Shown one piece after another: positions 1 to 8,033 of a stretch of DNA of 64,000 bases. Positions within the stretch are counted from its first letter, which is position 1, and every line of letters begins with the position of its first letter. The stretch comes from Mycobacterium sp. IS-3022 (lineage in GTDB: Bacteria; Actinomycetota; Actinomycetes; Mycobacteriales; Mycobacteriaceae), in assembly GCF_001500065.1 (NCBI RefSeq), contig NZ_LQIN01000045.1, positions 62,001 to 126,000 of the forward strand. The letters run 5' to 3'. The translations under genes and the position numbers were made by a program. Below the pieces are notes generated by a model. That model saw nothing but the letters and a program-made list of their open reading frames with translations. It made no database searches and was not told where the DNA came from.

Positions 1-111
1 CGCCGTGCCCGCGCGTTCGCGCAGCAGCCGCACGTTCTGGGCGATCGCATCGAGGTCGACCACCGCCTGCGGGGCCGCGGTCGCGGTCGAATATGCCTGC
101 AAGGTATCCAT
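1..111 (-). CDS. alr: Alanine racemase, N-terminal 37 residues (cut by window start)
   Basis: The product makes D-alanine for peptidoglycan (PLP-dependent racemase, cytosol). Only the first 37 codons are present, reading from an ATG at 111 off the left edge. The segment AVVDLDAIAQNVRLLRERAG matches the start of actinobacterial Alr, where this helix precedes the PLP-lysine region, which is not in the window. It is the third gene of a minus-strand run nnr-gadB-alr, 93 bases after gadB. A weak GGGACAA lies upstream, so the start is likely but not certain. Identification rests on a short stretch plus the nearby gadB and nnr. Confidence 0.75.
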   Translation of the reverse strand, partial: MDTLQAYSTATAAPQAVVDLDAIAQNVRLLRERAGTA

Positions 112-157
112 CTGGCCCAATTGTCCCAGACCGCCGACCCGGGCCGTCGACACATGA

Positions 158-214
158 ACTTGTGTTCGATTTTTCGCGCACAAGTCGACGTTCGACGCGC
201 ATTTTCAGTGCGCG
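158..214 (-). other. Two small hairpins in the gadB-alr gap
   Basis: One dyad pairs 158-164 with 179-185 (7 bp). A second pairs 196-201 with 209-214 and spans the gadB stop codon. They may be a weak terminator or an RNA-processing site between gadB and alr. Neither has a clear U tract. Confidence 0.3.
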
Positions 215-1587
215 AACGGCTGCTCGCGGTCGAAGTGGCCCTGCGGCTTGAGCTCGTCGAGGTGCGCCAGCACCGTGGCAAGATCGTCGTACAGCGCCCG
301 GGCCAGGTCTGCGGACAAACCCTCCCGCACCACGATGCGCAGCATCGTGACGTCGGCGGCGCCTTCCGGCATCGTGTAGGCGGGCACCTGCCAGCCGTAG
401 GAGCGCAACGCCTGGGACACGTCGAACTCGGTGTATCCGAAGTCGCCGGCCAGTTTGAAGCTGACCACCGGAATCGCCGACCCGTCGGCGACGACCTCGA
501 AGTGCTTGCTATCGCGCAATTGGTCGCCCAACCACCGTGCAGTCTGCGAAAGGCACTGCATCACTTGTGAATACCCGCCCCGACCGAGACGCAGGAAGTT
601 GTAGTACTGGCCGACCACCTGATTGCCGGGCCGCGAGAAGTTCAATGTGAAGGTCGGCATGTCGCCGCCGAGGTAGTTGACATGGAAGACCAGGCCCTCG
701 GGCAGGCAGTCCGAATTGCGCCACACCACGAACCCGATGCCCGGATAGGTCAGGCCGTACTTGTGGCCGCTGACGTTGATCGAGACCACCCGCGGCAGCC
801 GGAAGTCCCATTCCAGGTCGGGATGCAAAAAGGGCACCACGAAACCGCCGCTGGCCGCGTCCACGTGGACCGGAACATCCAGTCCGCCGCCCGCTGCGAG
901 GTCGTCGAGCGCGGAGCAGATCTCGGCTATCGGCTCGAGTTCACCGGTGTACGTGGTGCCCAGGATGGCCACCACCCCGATGGTGTCCTCGTCGATGTTC
1001 TCCAGCACCTGCTCGGGGGTGATGACGTAACGGTCCTCCGCCATTGGCAGATACCGCGGTTCGACGTCGAAGTAGCGACAGAACTTCTCCCAGACCACTT
1101 GAACGTTGGACCCCATCACCAAGTTCGGCGTGCGGCCCTTCCAGTCTTTTCCGACGCGTTCGCGCCAGCGCCACTTCATCGCGAGGCCGGCCAGCATCAC
1201 CGCTTCGCTGGAACCGATCGTCGACACCCCGACCGCGCTCGACGGGTCGTCGTCGCGCAGGCCCTCGGCGTGGAAGAGGTCGGCCACCATGCACACGCAG
1301 CGCTGCTCGATCGCCGCGGTCGCCGGGTATTCGTCCTTGTCGATCATGTTCTTGTCGAACGTCTCGGCCATCAGCTTTTCGGCCTGCGGGTCCATCCATG
1401 TCGTGACGAATGTCGCCAGGTTGAGCCGGGAACTGCCATCGAGCATGAGCTCGTCGTGGATGAAGCGGTATGCGGCATCGGGATCCATCGCATCGTCGGG
1501 CAGCCGCAGTGACGGCACGGGCGCCATCGCCAGCCGTCCGGTGTAGGCGGGGGCGACCTGCGGCGCGTGACTGCGCGTGGGCGACAT
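205..1587 (-). CDS. gadB: Glutamate decarboxylase
   Basis: PLP-dependent decarboxylation of L-glutamate to GABA and CO2, which consumes a proton; in other bacteria this supports acid resistance and the GABA shunt. The 460 residues are full length for the family. The PLP lysine is K276 in SGHKYG and the PLP-ring aspartate is D243 in HVDAASGG, the same numbers as in E. coli GadB. The order nnr-gadB, with 13 bases between nnr stop and gadB start, matches Rv3433c-Rv3432c of M. tuberculosis and suggests one transcript. The ATG at 1587 is kept because the conserved body begins soon after it. No membrane segment or signal peptide is seen. Confidence 0.93.
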   Translation of the reverse strand: MSPTRSHAPQVAPAYTGRLAMAPVPSLRLPDDAMDPDAAYRFIHDELMLDGSSRLNLATFVTTWMDPQAEKLMAETFDKNMIDKDEYPATAAIEQRCVCMVADLFHAEGLRDDDPSSAVGVSTIGSSEAVMLAGLAMKWRWRERVGKDWKGRTPNLVMGSNVQVVWEKFCRYFDVEPRYLPMAEDRYVITPEQVLENIDEDTIGVVAILGTTYTGELEPIAEICSALDDLAAGGGLDVPVHVDAASGGFVVPFLHPDLEWDFRLPRVVSINVSGHKYGLTYPGIGFVVWRNSDCLPEGLVFHVNYLGGDMPTFTLNFSRPGNQVVGQYYNFLRLGRGGYSQVMQCLSQTARWLGDQLRDSKHFEVVADGSAIPVVSFKLAGDFGYTEFDVSQALRSYGWQVPAYTMPEGAADVTMLRIVVREGLSADLARALYDDLATVLAHLDELKPQGHFDREQPFAH

Positions 1588-1600
1588 GGCGTTCCTCTCG

Positions 1601-3022
1601 TTACAAACTGGCTAGGGCACTTCGGACGTGCGCGAGAATCCGCGAAGCAGAAGTCGGGGCGGGATGCGGTCCCGGATCGGAAGCGGCCAGATTTGCGGCG
1701 CGGGCGTGGACGAATGCCGCGGCGGCGGCGGCCTCGCCGGCGGGCAGACCCGCGGCCAGTAGCGCGCCGATGACGCCCGTCAGCACGTCGCCGGATCCGG
1801 CTGTGGCGGCCCATGATTGGCCTGCGGGGTTGAGGTAGACCGGCCCGCCCGGCTCGGCGATGACGGTCACGTTCCCCTTCAGCAGCACGGTCACGCCGAG
1901 CCGGTCGGCCAGCTTGCGGGTGGCTCCGACGCGGTCGTCGCCGGGAGCCGAACCGGCCAGTCGCGCGAACTCACCGGCGTGCGGCGTAAGCACCGTGGGC
2001 GCCGCGCGACCGTCGACGAGATCAGGATGCGCAGCCAGGATCGTCAGGCCGTCGGCGTCGACGACCACCGGCAGGCCGCTGTCCAAGGCGAACCACAGCG
2101 CCGCCGCGCCCGTGTCATCGGTACCCAGACCGGGCCCGACCGCCCACGCCTGCACGCGACCCGAAGCGCCCGCACTCGGCGCGGCAATCACCTCCGGCCA
2201 CTGCGAAAGAACCTGCTGGCCAGCGCTTCCCGCGTATCGCACCATGCCCGACGTCGCCGCGACCGCCGCGCCGGTGCACAGGACCGCGGCGCCCGGGTAG
2301 GTGGCGGACCCCGCGAGGACGCCGGTGACTCCCTGGGTGTACTTGTCGTCCTTCGGCCCCGGCACCGGCCAACGGGCGGCCACATCGGCGGCGTCGAACG
2401 ACATCATGTCCGACAACGGAAGATCGAGCCCGATGTCGACCAACTCGACGCGGCCGCAATCGCCCAGTGCGTGAACGGGTTTGAGGCCACCGAACGTCAC
2501 GGTCAACGCGGCCCGCACATGCGGCCCGTCGGCGAACCCCGTCTGCACATCCACGCCGCTGGGTATGTCGACGGCGACCACGGGAATGGCGGCTTCCTCG
2601 ACGGCGGTGAACACCTGGGCCGCGTTCGGCCGCAGTGGCCCGGTGCCGGAGATACCGACCACGCCGTCGATCACCAGGTCTGTCTCTGCGGGGACCTTTT
2701 CGACGATCCGTCCGCGCGCGCCGGTGAACGCCGCGAGCGCCGTGCCGTGTGTGCGGTCGGGGTTGAGCAGGATTGCGTCGGCCGCGGCGCCGCGACGCCG
2801 CAGGAACGTCGCCGCCCACAGCGCGTCGCCGCCGTTGTCGCCGGAACCGACCACCGCGCATACGCGGCGACCCGAAATCCCGCCGGTGCGCAACGTCAGT
2901 TCGCGGGCGATCGCGACGGCGAGACCGTAGGCGGCGCGGCGCATCAGGGCACCGTCGGGCAGGGACGCCAGGAGCGGCGCTTCAGCCTCGCGGACCTGGT
3001 CCGCGGTGTAATAGTGCCGCAT
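1601..3022 (-). CDS. nnr: Bifunctional NAD(P)H-hydrate epimerase / ADP-dependent NAD(P)H-hydrate dehydratase
   Basis: A metabolite-repair enzyme that restores damaged NAD(P)H hydrates. The N-terminal YjeF-type epimerase domain (about 1-215) carries GSGDNGGDALWAA near residue 60. The C-terminal ribokinase-like dehydratase domain (about 220-473) carries TPHAGEFARL and GSGDVLTGVIGALLAAG, the nucleotide and active-site segment. At 473 residues it is the usual fused length (Rv3433c type). It is the first gene of the nnr-gadB-alr run. The ATG at 3022 begins MRHYYTADQVREAE, the usual start for this family. Confidence 0.93.
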   Translation of the reverse strand: MRHYYTADQVREAEAPLLASLPDGALMRRAAYGLAVAIARELTLRTGGISGRRVCAVVGSGDNGGDALWAATFLRRRGAAADAILLNPDRTHGTALAAFTGARGRIVEKVPAETDLVIDGVVGISGTGPLRPNAAQVFTAVEEAAIPVVAVDIPSGVDVQTGFADGPHVRAALTVTFGGLKPVHALGDCGRVELVDIGLDLPLSDMMSFDAADVAARWPVPGPKDDKYTQGVTGVLAGSATYPGAAVLCTGAAVAATSGMVRYAGSAGQQVLSQWPEVIAAPSAGASGRVQAWAVGPGLGTDDTGAAALWFALDSGLPVVVDADGLTILAAHPDLVDGRAAPTVLTPHAGEFARLAGSAPGDDRVGATRKLADRLGVTVLLKGNVTVIAEPGGPVYLNPAGQSWAATAGSGDVLTGVIGALLAAGLPAGEAAAAAAFVHARAANLAASDPGPHPAPTSASRILAHVRSALASL

Positions 3023-3087
3023 CGCCGCCTACGTTAGTGCGCGAGGCGCCCTATCGTCAGGCATTCGCGCCGAGCGATGGAGGCGCC

Positions 3088-3164
3088 GGCCGACCGCCGA
3101 AACTGAACTCATCGTCGAAATTCCGACAGATTCGCGCGCATATGTTCAGTTTCGGCGGTCGGCC
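3088..3164. repeat. Perfect 21-bp inverted repeat with 35-nt loop
   Basis: Arms 3088-3108 and 3144-3164 are exact reverse complements. The right arm covers the last codons and the stop of the hydrolase ending at 3146. The transcript of either strand would fold into a long stem. There is no U tract after the stem. It lies between the hydrolase and nnr, so it could end or stabilise the glmS-hydrolase transcript, or be a small dispersed palindromic element. Confidence 0.7.
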
Positions 3165-4039
3165 TGCTTCCAGAAATCCGCTGCCCGTTCGGCGATCTCG
3201 ACCGCGTACTCGCCGTTGATCGCGTGCGAGGCGTCGCGCCACAGTTCGACCTGCCCGCGTGCCAGCAGGCTTCGCGCCCGCTCCGCCGCCCGCTCCGCGT
3301 CGTGCATCACGCTGCGGCCGCCGATCAAAGCCAGCACCGGGATGTCCAGCGAGCGCAACTGCTCATCGGTGGTCATCGTGGGCATCGCCTTGCGCACTGT
3401 GTAATCGCTTGAGCCGGCCGAGATCAGTGCCGCCTCGCTGGCCGCTTCGTCGATGTCCGCGCCCCCGGAGATCCAGCTGAGCACCCGCTTGCGCACGCCC
3501 GCGGGAACGCCGGGAAGGAACAACGCGGGCGACGCCAGCACGGCCTTGATGGCGATCGGGGCGAATGTGAACACCGGATCGAGCAGCACCAGTGAGGCGG
3601 CTCGGCCCGGGCGTCGGACGGCGTAGTTGGTCGCCGTCCATCCGCCGATCGACACTCCCATCAGGTGCACCCGGGAGAGCCCCAGGCCCGCAAGTGTTTC
3701 GTCCAGCCACTGCGCCTCATCGTTTGGGCCGGCGATCGGCTTCCTCTGCACGGACAGTCCCGCCTCGCCGAGCAGGTCGACGCCGAAGACGGGCCGGTGC
3801 TGCAGCAGGTGGACAATGTTGCCCCGCCACATCGGGGTGGACGCATTGCGCCCGGGTAGCAACATGACCGGCGTCCGCTCCGCAGGCTCGCCGAACCGAT
3901 ACACCCGCACGGTGCCGAACGAGGTTGACACATCCTGTGATTCGCTGACGGTCGGCAGCCCGGTCATCGCCGCCCGGTAGACGTCGAGGAAGTGGGCGCG
4001 AGCCTGGTCGCTCTTGAAGTCTCCGACCCGGCTCGGCAC
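3146..4039 (-). CDS. Alpha/beta-hydrolase fold protein
   Basis: A cytosolic alpha/beta hydrolase of about 297 residues with unknown substrate. The nucleophile elbow is GVSIG in LMGVSIGGWTA, the likely histidine is in DASHAINGEY, and an acid candidate is in SLVLLDPVF or SVMHD. The GTG start at 4039 is chosen because it overlaps the glmS stop as TAGTG, a coupling layout. Reading farther upstream gives arginine/proline-rich sequence antisense in character to glmS. The stop lies inside a perfect inverted repeat. The family could include esterases, epoxide hydrolases or haloperoxidases; the sequence alone does not decide. Confidence 0.85.
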   Translation of the reverse strand: MPSRVGDFKSDQARAHFLDVYRAAMTGLPTVSESQDVSTSFGTVRVYRFGEPAERTPVMLLPGRNASTPMWRGNIVHLLQHRPVFGVDLLGEAGLSVQRKPIAGPNDEAQWLDETLAGLGLSRVHLMGVSIGGWTATNYAVRRPGRAASLVLLDPVFTFAPIAIKAVLASPALFLPGVPAGVRKRVLSWISGGADIDEAASEAALISAGSSDYTVRKAMPTMTTDEQLRSLDIPVLALIGGRSVMHDAERAAERARSLLARGQVELWRDASHAINGEYAVEIAERAADFWKQADRRN

Positions 4040-5907
4040 TACTCGACGGTGACCGACTTGGCCAGGTTGCGCGGCTTGTCGACGTCGTAACCGCGGGCCT
4101 GGGCAACGCCGGCGGCGAACACCTGCAGCGGAATCGTCGAGAGCAGCGGCTGGAAAAGCGTTGAGACGGCGGGAATCTCGATCAGATGATCGGCGTACGG
4201 GCGGACGGTGTCGTCGCCCTCCTCGGCGATGACGATGGTGATGGCCCCGCGGGCCTGGATCTCGCGGATGTTCGACAGCAGCTTGGCGTGCAACATCGGC
4301 GAGTTCTTCGGGGACGGCATCACGACGATGACGGGGAGGTCGTCTTCGATCAACGCGATCGGACCGTGTTTGAGTTCGCCCGCCGCGAAGCCCTCGGCGT
4401 GCATGTACGCCAGTTCTTTGAGTTTGAGGGCGCCTTCGAGCGCTACCGGGTAGCCGACATGCCTGCCGAGGAACAGCACGGTCTGCGACTGCGCGAAGCG
4501 GTGCGCCAACGCCTTGACCGGTTCGACGGTCTCCAGGACGCGGGCGACGAGGTCGGGCATGGCCTCCAGTTCGCGGTATTCGCGCTCCACCTCGTCGGGG
4601 TACTTGGTGCCGCGCGCCTGCGCCAGCGCAAGCCCGACAAGATAGTTCGCCGCGACCTGAGCCAGGAAGGTCTTCGTCGACGCCACCCCGATCTCCGGTC
4701 CGGCGCGGGTGTAGAGCACCGCATCGCACTCGCGTGGGATCTGGCTGCCGTTGGTGTTGCAGATCGCCAGCACCTTGGCCTTCTGCTCCTTGGCGTGCCG
4801 GACCGCTTCCAGAGTATCGGCGGTCTCACCGGACTGCGAGATCGCGACAACGAGCGTGTGTTGGTCCAAAACCGGGTCGCGGTAACGGAATTCGCTGGCA
4901 AGCTCGGCTTCGACCGGCAGCCGGGTCCAGTGCTCGATCGCGTACTTGGCCAGCAGCCCGGAATGGTAGGCGGTGCCGCAGGCGACCACGAACACCTTGT
5001 CGATCTCGCGCAGTTCCTGATCCGACAGGCGCTGCTCGTCGAGCACGATGCGGTTGCCGGCGAAATGGCCGAGCAGCGTGTCGGAGACCGCCGCGGGCTG
5101 CTCGGCGATCTCCTTGAGCATGAAGTACTCGTAACCGCCCTTTTCGGCCGCCGACATGTCCCAGTCGATATGGAAAGGGCGAGCACGCGCGGACGCATCA
5201 TTGCCGTCGAAGTCGGTGATGCGGTAACCGTCTGCGGTGACGACGACCGCCTGATCCTGGCCGAGTTCCACCGCGTCGCGGGTGTGTTCGATGAACGCGG
5301 CGACATCCGAACCGACGAACATCTCGCCATCCCCGACGCCGACGACCAGCGGGGTGGAACGGCGCGCCGCGACGATCATGCCCGGATCGTCGGCGTTGGC
5401 GAACACCAGCGTGAAGTGGCCCTCCAACCGGCGCAGCACCGCGAGGACGGACGCGGGGAAGTCGCCCGCGGTGTTGCCGTGGCGGAACTGCCACGAGACA
5501 AGGTGCACCGCGACCTCGGTGTCGGTGTCGCTGGCGAACTCCACCCCGGCGTGCTCGAGTTCGGTCCGCAGTGCGGCGTAGTTCTCGATGATGCCGTTGT
5601 GGACGACCGCGATCTTGCCTGCGGCGTCACGATGCGGGTGCGCGTTGCGGTCGGTGGGCCTGCCGTGGGTGGCCCAGCGGGTGTGCCCGAGGCCGGTGCT
5701 GCCCGTCAGTCCGGCGGCGCCGGTTTCGGTGAGCGCCGTTTCGAGGTTGGCCAGCCGCCCGGCCCGGCGGCGGACCGTGAGCCCGCCGTGGCCGTCGAGC
5801 AGTGCGATACCCGAGGAGTCGTATCCGCGATACTCCATCCGGCGCAGCGCGTCGACGACGATCTCGCAGGCAGGACGCTGCCCGACGTAGCCGACGATTC
5901 CGCACAT
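4039..5907 (-). CDS. glmS: Glutamine-fructose-6-phosphate aminotransferase (isomerizing)
   Basis: Makes glucosamine-6-phosphate from fructose-6-phosphate and glutamine, the first step to UDP-GlcNAc; GlmM, the next enzyme, is encoded at 11.8 kb. The ATG at 5907 is chosen over the ATG at 5913 because it gives MCGIVGYVG, which places the catalytic cysteine at position 2 as class II amidotransferases need. The protein has an N-terminal amidotransferase domain (about 1-240), two SIS isomerase domains with SQSGETADTLEA, and the C-terminal DKPRNLAKSVTVE tail. The 622 residues are full length. The downstream hydrolase overlaps its stop by one base. No glmS ribozyme is visible in the short upstream gap. 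Confidence 0.97.
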   Translation of the reverse strand: MCGIVGYVGQRPACEIVVDALRRMEYRGYDSSGIALLDGHGGLTVRRRAGRLANLETALTETGAAGLTGSTGLGHTRWATHGRPTDRNAHPHRDAAGKIAVVHNGIIENYAALRTELEHAGVEFASDTDTEVAVHLVSWQFRHGNTAGDFPASVLAVLRRLEGHFTLVFANADDPGMIVAARRSTPLVVGVGDGEMFVGSDVAAFIEHTRDAVELGQDQAVVVTADGYRITDFDGNDASARARPFHIDWDMSAAEKGGYEYFMLKEIAEQPAAVSDTLLGHFAGNRIVLDEQRLSDQELREIDKVFVVACGTAYHSGLLAKYAIEHWTRLPVEAELASEFRYRDPVLDQHTLVVAISQSGETADTLEAVRHAKEQKAKVLAICNTNGSQIPRECDAVLYTRAGPEIGVASTKTFLAQVAANYLVGLALAQARGTKYPDEVEREYRELEAMPDLVARVLETVEPVKALAHRFAQSQTVLFLGRHVGYPVALEGALKLKELAYMHAEGFAAGELKHGPIALIEDDLPVIVVMPSPKNSPMLHAKLLSNIREIQARGAITIVIAEEGDDTVRPYADHLIEIPAVSTLFQPLLSTIPLQVFAAGVAQARGYDVDKPRNLAKSVTVE

Positions 5908-5950
5908 AGGCATTCAGGGTAGTGCAAGAGCCGGCTGAAACCCGGTCGGC

Positions 5951-5956
5951 TACGGT
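5951..5956 (+). promoter_or_regulatory. Likely -10 element (TACGGT) for a leaderless transcript
   Basis: TACGGT fits the mycobacterial TANNNT -10 pattern and ends 6 bases before the GTG at 5963. Transcription would therefore begin at or next to the start codon, a common leaderless arrangement in mycobacteria. The gap 5908-5962 is shared with divergent glmS. Confidence 0.45.
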
Positions 5957-5962
5957 CGTTCT

Positions 5963-6808
5963 GTGGCCAGCACGAAGAAGCTCTTCAAGGCCCTGACCCG
6001 CCGCGGCCCGCACCGCGTTTTGCGCGGTGACCTGGCATTCGCCGGGCTTCCCGGTGTCGTCTTCACCCCCGAAGCCGGGCTGAACCTGCCCGGAGTCGCG
6101 TTCGGCCACGACTGGCTTGCGACAGCGGACCGCTACCACGGCACCCTGGAGCACCTGGCGTCCTGGGGCATCGTCGCGGCGGCGCCTGCGACGGAAACGA
6201 GCCTGGCTCCTTCCGCGCTCAATCTGGCCTATGACCTGGGCACGACGCTCGACATCATTTCCGGTGTCCGACTGGGTCGCGGCGACATCAGCGTGCACCC
6301 GACCAGGCTCGGCGTGCTCGGGCACGGGTTCGGCGGCTCGGCTGCGGTGTTCACCGCGGCCGGGATGCCCGTCAAACCGAAATCCGTGGTTGCGATCTTC
6401 CCCACAGTCACCGCGCCACCCGCCGAGGAGCCTGCGGCGACGCTGCAGGTCCCGGGGCTGGTGCTGAGCGGGCCGGGCGACCCGATGACGCTGCGGTCCA
6501 ATGCGGTGGAACTGGCGCGGGCGTGGAAGACCGCGACGCTGCGCACCGTGAACAAAGCCAAGCCCGGCGGCCTCATCGAGGGCCGCCGATTGGCCCGGGT
6601 CGTCGGACTGCCGGGTGCCGACCGCAGCACCCAGAAGGTGGTCCGGGCCCTGATCACCGGTTATCTGCTGCACACCCTGACCGGCGACAAGGCGTACCGC
6701 GACTTCGCCGACCCCGAAGCGGCGCTGCCGAAGGCGCCGCCGGTCGACCCGTTCGCCGACGATCCAGTGGATCTGGAGAACAAGGTCGTCGCCTTGCTGA
6801 AGCCCTGA
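5963..6808 (+). CDS. Alpha/beta-hydrolase-like conserved mycobacterial protein (Rv3438-like)
   Basis: 281 residues, divergent from glmS, in the same place and with the same opening (STKKLFKALTRRGPHRVLRGDL) as the conserved protein Rv3438 beside M. tuberculosis glmS. The fold looks like a dienelactone-hydrolase or chlorophyllase-type hydrolase, with GVAFGHDW and later VLGHGFGGSAAVF. The nucleophile elbow position reads GHGFGG, with glycine where serine is usual, so classic esterase activity is doubtful. The GTG start at 5963 sits 6 bases after a TACGGT -10 element. Function unknown. Confidence 0.85.
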   Translation: MASTKKLFKALTRRGPHRVLRGDLAFAGLPGVVFTPEAGLNLPGVAFGHDWLATADRYHGTLEHLASWGIVAAAPATETSLAPSALNLAYDLGTTLDIISGVRLGRGDISVHPTRLGVLGHGFGGSAAVFTAAGMPVKPKSVVAIFPTVTAPPAEEPAATLQVPGLVLSGPGDPMTLRSNAVELARAWKTATLRTVNKAKPGGLIEGRRLARVVGLPGADRSTQKVVRALITGYLLHTLTGDKAYRDFADPEAALPKAPPVDPFADDPVDLENKVVALLKP

Positions 6809-6817
6809 GGTGACCAA

Positions 6818-6829
6818 CCAACCGGTTGG
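6818..6829. promoter_or_regulatory. Perfect 12-bp palindrome, probable repressor operator
   Basis: CCAACCGGTTGG is fully symmetric and lies 13 bases before the ATG at 6842. A TATAAC-like -10 (6833-6838) follows directly, so a bound dimer would cover the promoter. The size and symmetry suit a TetR-type repressor, but no repressor gene is adjacent. Confidence 0.5.
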
Positions 6830-6841
6830 GTATATAACTCG

Positions 6842-7885
6842 ATGATGCGCACCGGAATCTTCCTCAACTACACCGACGGTTTCCTGCAGGCGGTGGATCA
6901 GGTCGTCGAGCTCGAGAAGGTGGGCGTGGACCTCGCGCTGGTGGCCGAGGCGTACTCCTACGACGCGATCAGCCAGCTCGGCTTTCTGGCGGCGAAGACA
7001 TCAAGCATGGAACTGGGCACCGGCGTCGTGCCGATCTACATCCGCACGCCGACGTTGTTGGCGATGTCGGCCGCGGGGCTCGATTACGTCTCCGGCGGCC
7101 GCTTCCGGCTCGGCATCGGGACGTCGGGCCCGCAGGTGATGGAAGGTTTCCACGGCGTGCCGTTCGACGCGCCGCTGGGGCGCACCCGCGAAGTGGTCGA
7201 GATCTGTCGGCAGGTGTGGCGTCGCGAGCGTGTGCAGTTCGAGGGCAAGCATTATCAGATCCCGTTGCCCGCCGAACGGGGCACCGGCCTGGGCAAGCCC
7301 TTGCAGTTGATCAATCACCCTGTCCGCGAACGCATTCCGATCACAATCGCGGCTCTGGGACCCAAGAACGTCGAACTCACCGCCGAGATCGCCGAGGGTT
7401 GGCAACCGGTCTTCTTCTATCCCGAGCGAGCCGACGACGTGTGGGGTGAGGCGCTGCGGACCGGGTTCGCCAAACGCGATTCCTCGCTGGGTCCGCTCGA
7501 CGTGATGGTCAGCGCACCCTTGGCGATCGGCGACGATGTCGATGACCGGTTTTCCTGGGTGAAGCCGCAGTTGGCCCTCTACATCGGAGGGATGGGTGCG
7601 CGCGGCCGCAACTTCTATCACAACCTGGCGACCCGCTACGGCTACGGCGAGGTGGCCGATGTGATCCAGGATCTCTACCTGTCGGGCAAGAAGGCTGAAG
7701 CGATCGCCGCGGTGCCCGACGACTTGGTGCGCAACGTGTCGCTGGTCGGACCGCGCGGTTTCGTCAAGGAGCGCATCGCCGCGTTCGCCGAAGCGGGCGC
7801 GACGACGCTTCTGTTGCAACCGCTTTCCGTCGACCGAGACGAAACCGTCGGATTCGTCGAGGAATTGCGCAGCCTGCTGCCGTAG
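6842..7885 (+). CDS. LLM-class (luciferase-like) F420-dependent oxidoreductase
   Basis: A TIM-barrel flavin/F420 enzyme of the bacterial luciferase superfamily, 347 residues, full length. It opens with MRTGIFLNYTDGF. Family segments include GTGVVPIYIRTPTLLAMSAAGLDYVSGGRFRLGIGTSGP (residues about 60-100). Substrate unknown; mycobacterial members use reduced F420 on many substrates. Two ATGs are in tandem (6842 and 6845). A promoter ending close to the start and the palindrome at 6818 suggest a near-leaderless, repressor-controlled transcript. Confidence 0.88.
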   Translation: MMRTGIFLNYTDGFLQAVDQVVELEKVGVDLALVAEAYSYDAISQLGFLAAKTSSMELGTGVVPIYIRTPTLLAMSAAGLDYVSGGRFRLGIGTSGPQVMEGFHGVPFDAPLGRTREVVEICRQVWRRERVQFEGKHYQIPLPAERGTGLGKPLQLINHPVRERIPITIAALGPKNVELTAEIAEGWQPVFFYPERADDVWGEALRTGFAKRDSSLGPLDVMVSAPLAIGDDVDDRFSWVKPQLALYIGGMGARGRNFYHNLATRYGYGEVADVIQDLYLSGKKAEAIAAVPDDLVRNVSLVGPRGFVKERIAAFAEAGATTLLLQPLSVDRDETVGFVEELRSLLP

Positions 7886-7914
7886 CTGATTTCCCGGAAG
7901 TGCCGACTCCCCTG

Positions 7915-8033
7915 TACAGTGTGCGCAGCGGCATCTTCTGTTCTGCCTTTTGCCGCTTCTCGATCGTCATACCGAGCGCCGCGGGCCATCCGCGCCGGGC
8001 AGGACGACCACTCTAATCTCTCGGAGCTTTTAC
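7915..8033 (+). promoter_or_regulatory. Promoter (-10 TACAGT) and roughly 105-nt leader of the DEAD-box helicase
   Basis: TACAGT at 7915-7920 fits the TANNNT pattern. The transcript would start near 7927 and carry about 105 bases of untranslated RNA before the TTG at 8034. Long structured leaders are usual for cold-responsive DEAD-box helicase genes. No -35 is obvious. Confidence 0.4.

Noticed and set aside
5908-5962. glmS ribozyme or riboswitch upstream of glmS
   Set aside because: The gap is only 55 bases, shared with a divergent promoter, and too short for the ribozyme fold.
7950-8033. ATG start at 7950 for the DEAD-box helicase
   Set aside because: No Shine-Dalgarno and no helicase similarity in the extra 28 residues, while TTG 8034 has GGAG at the right distance.
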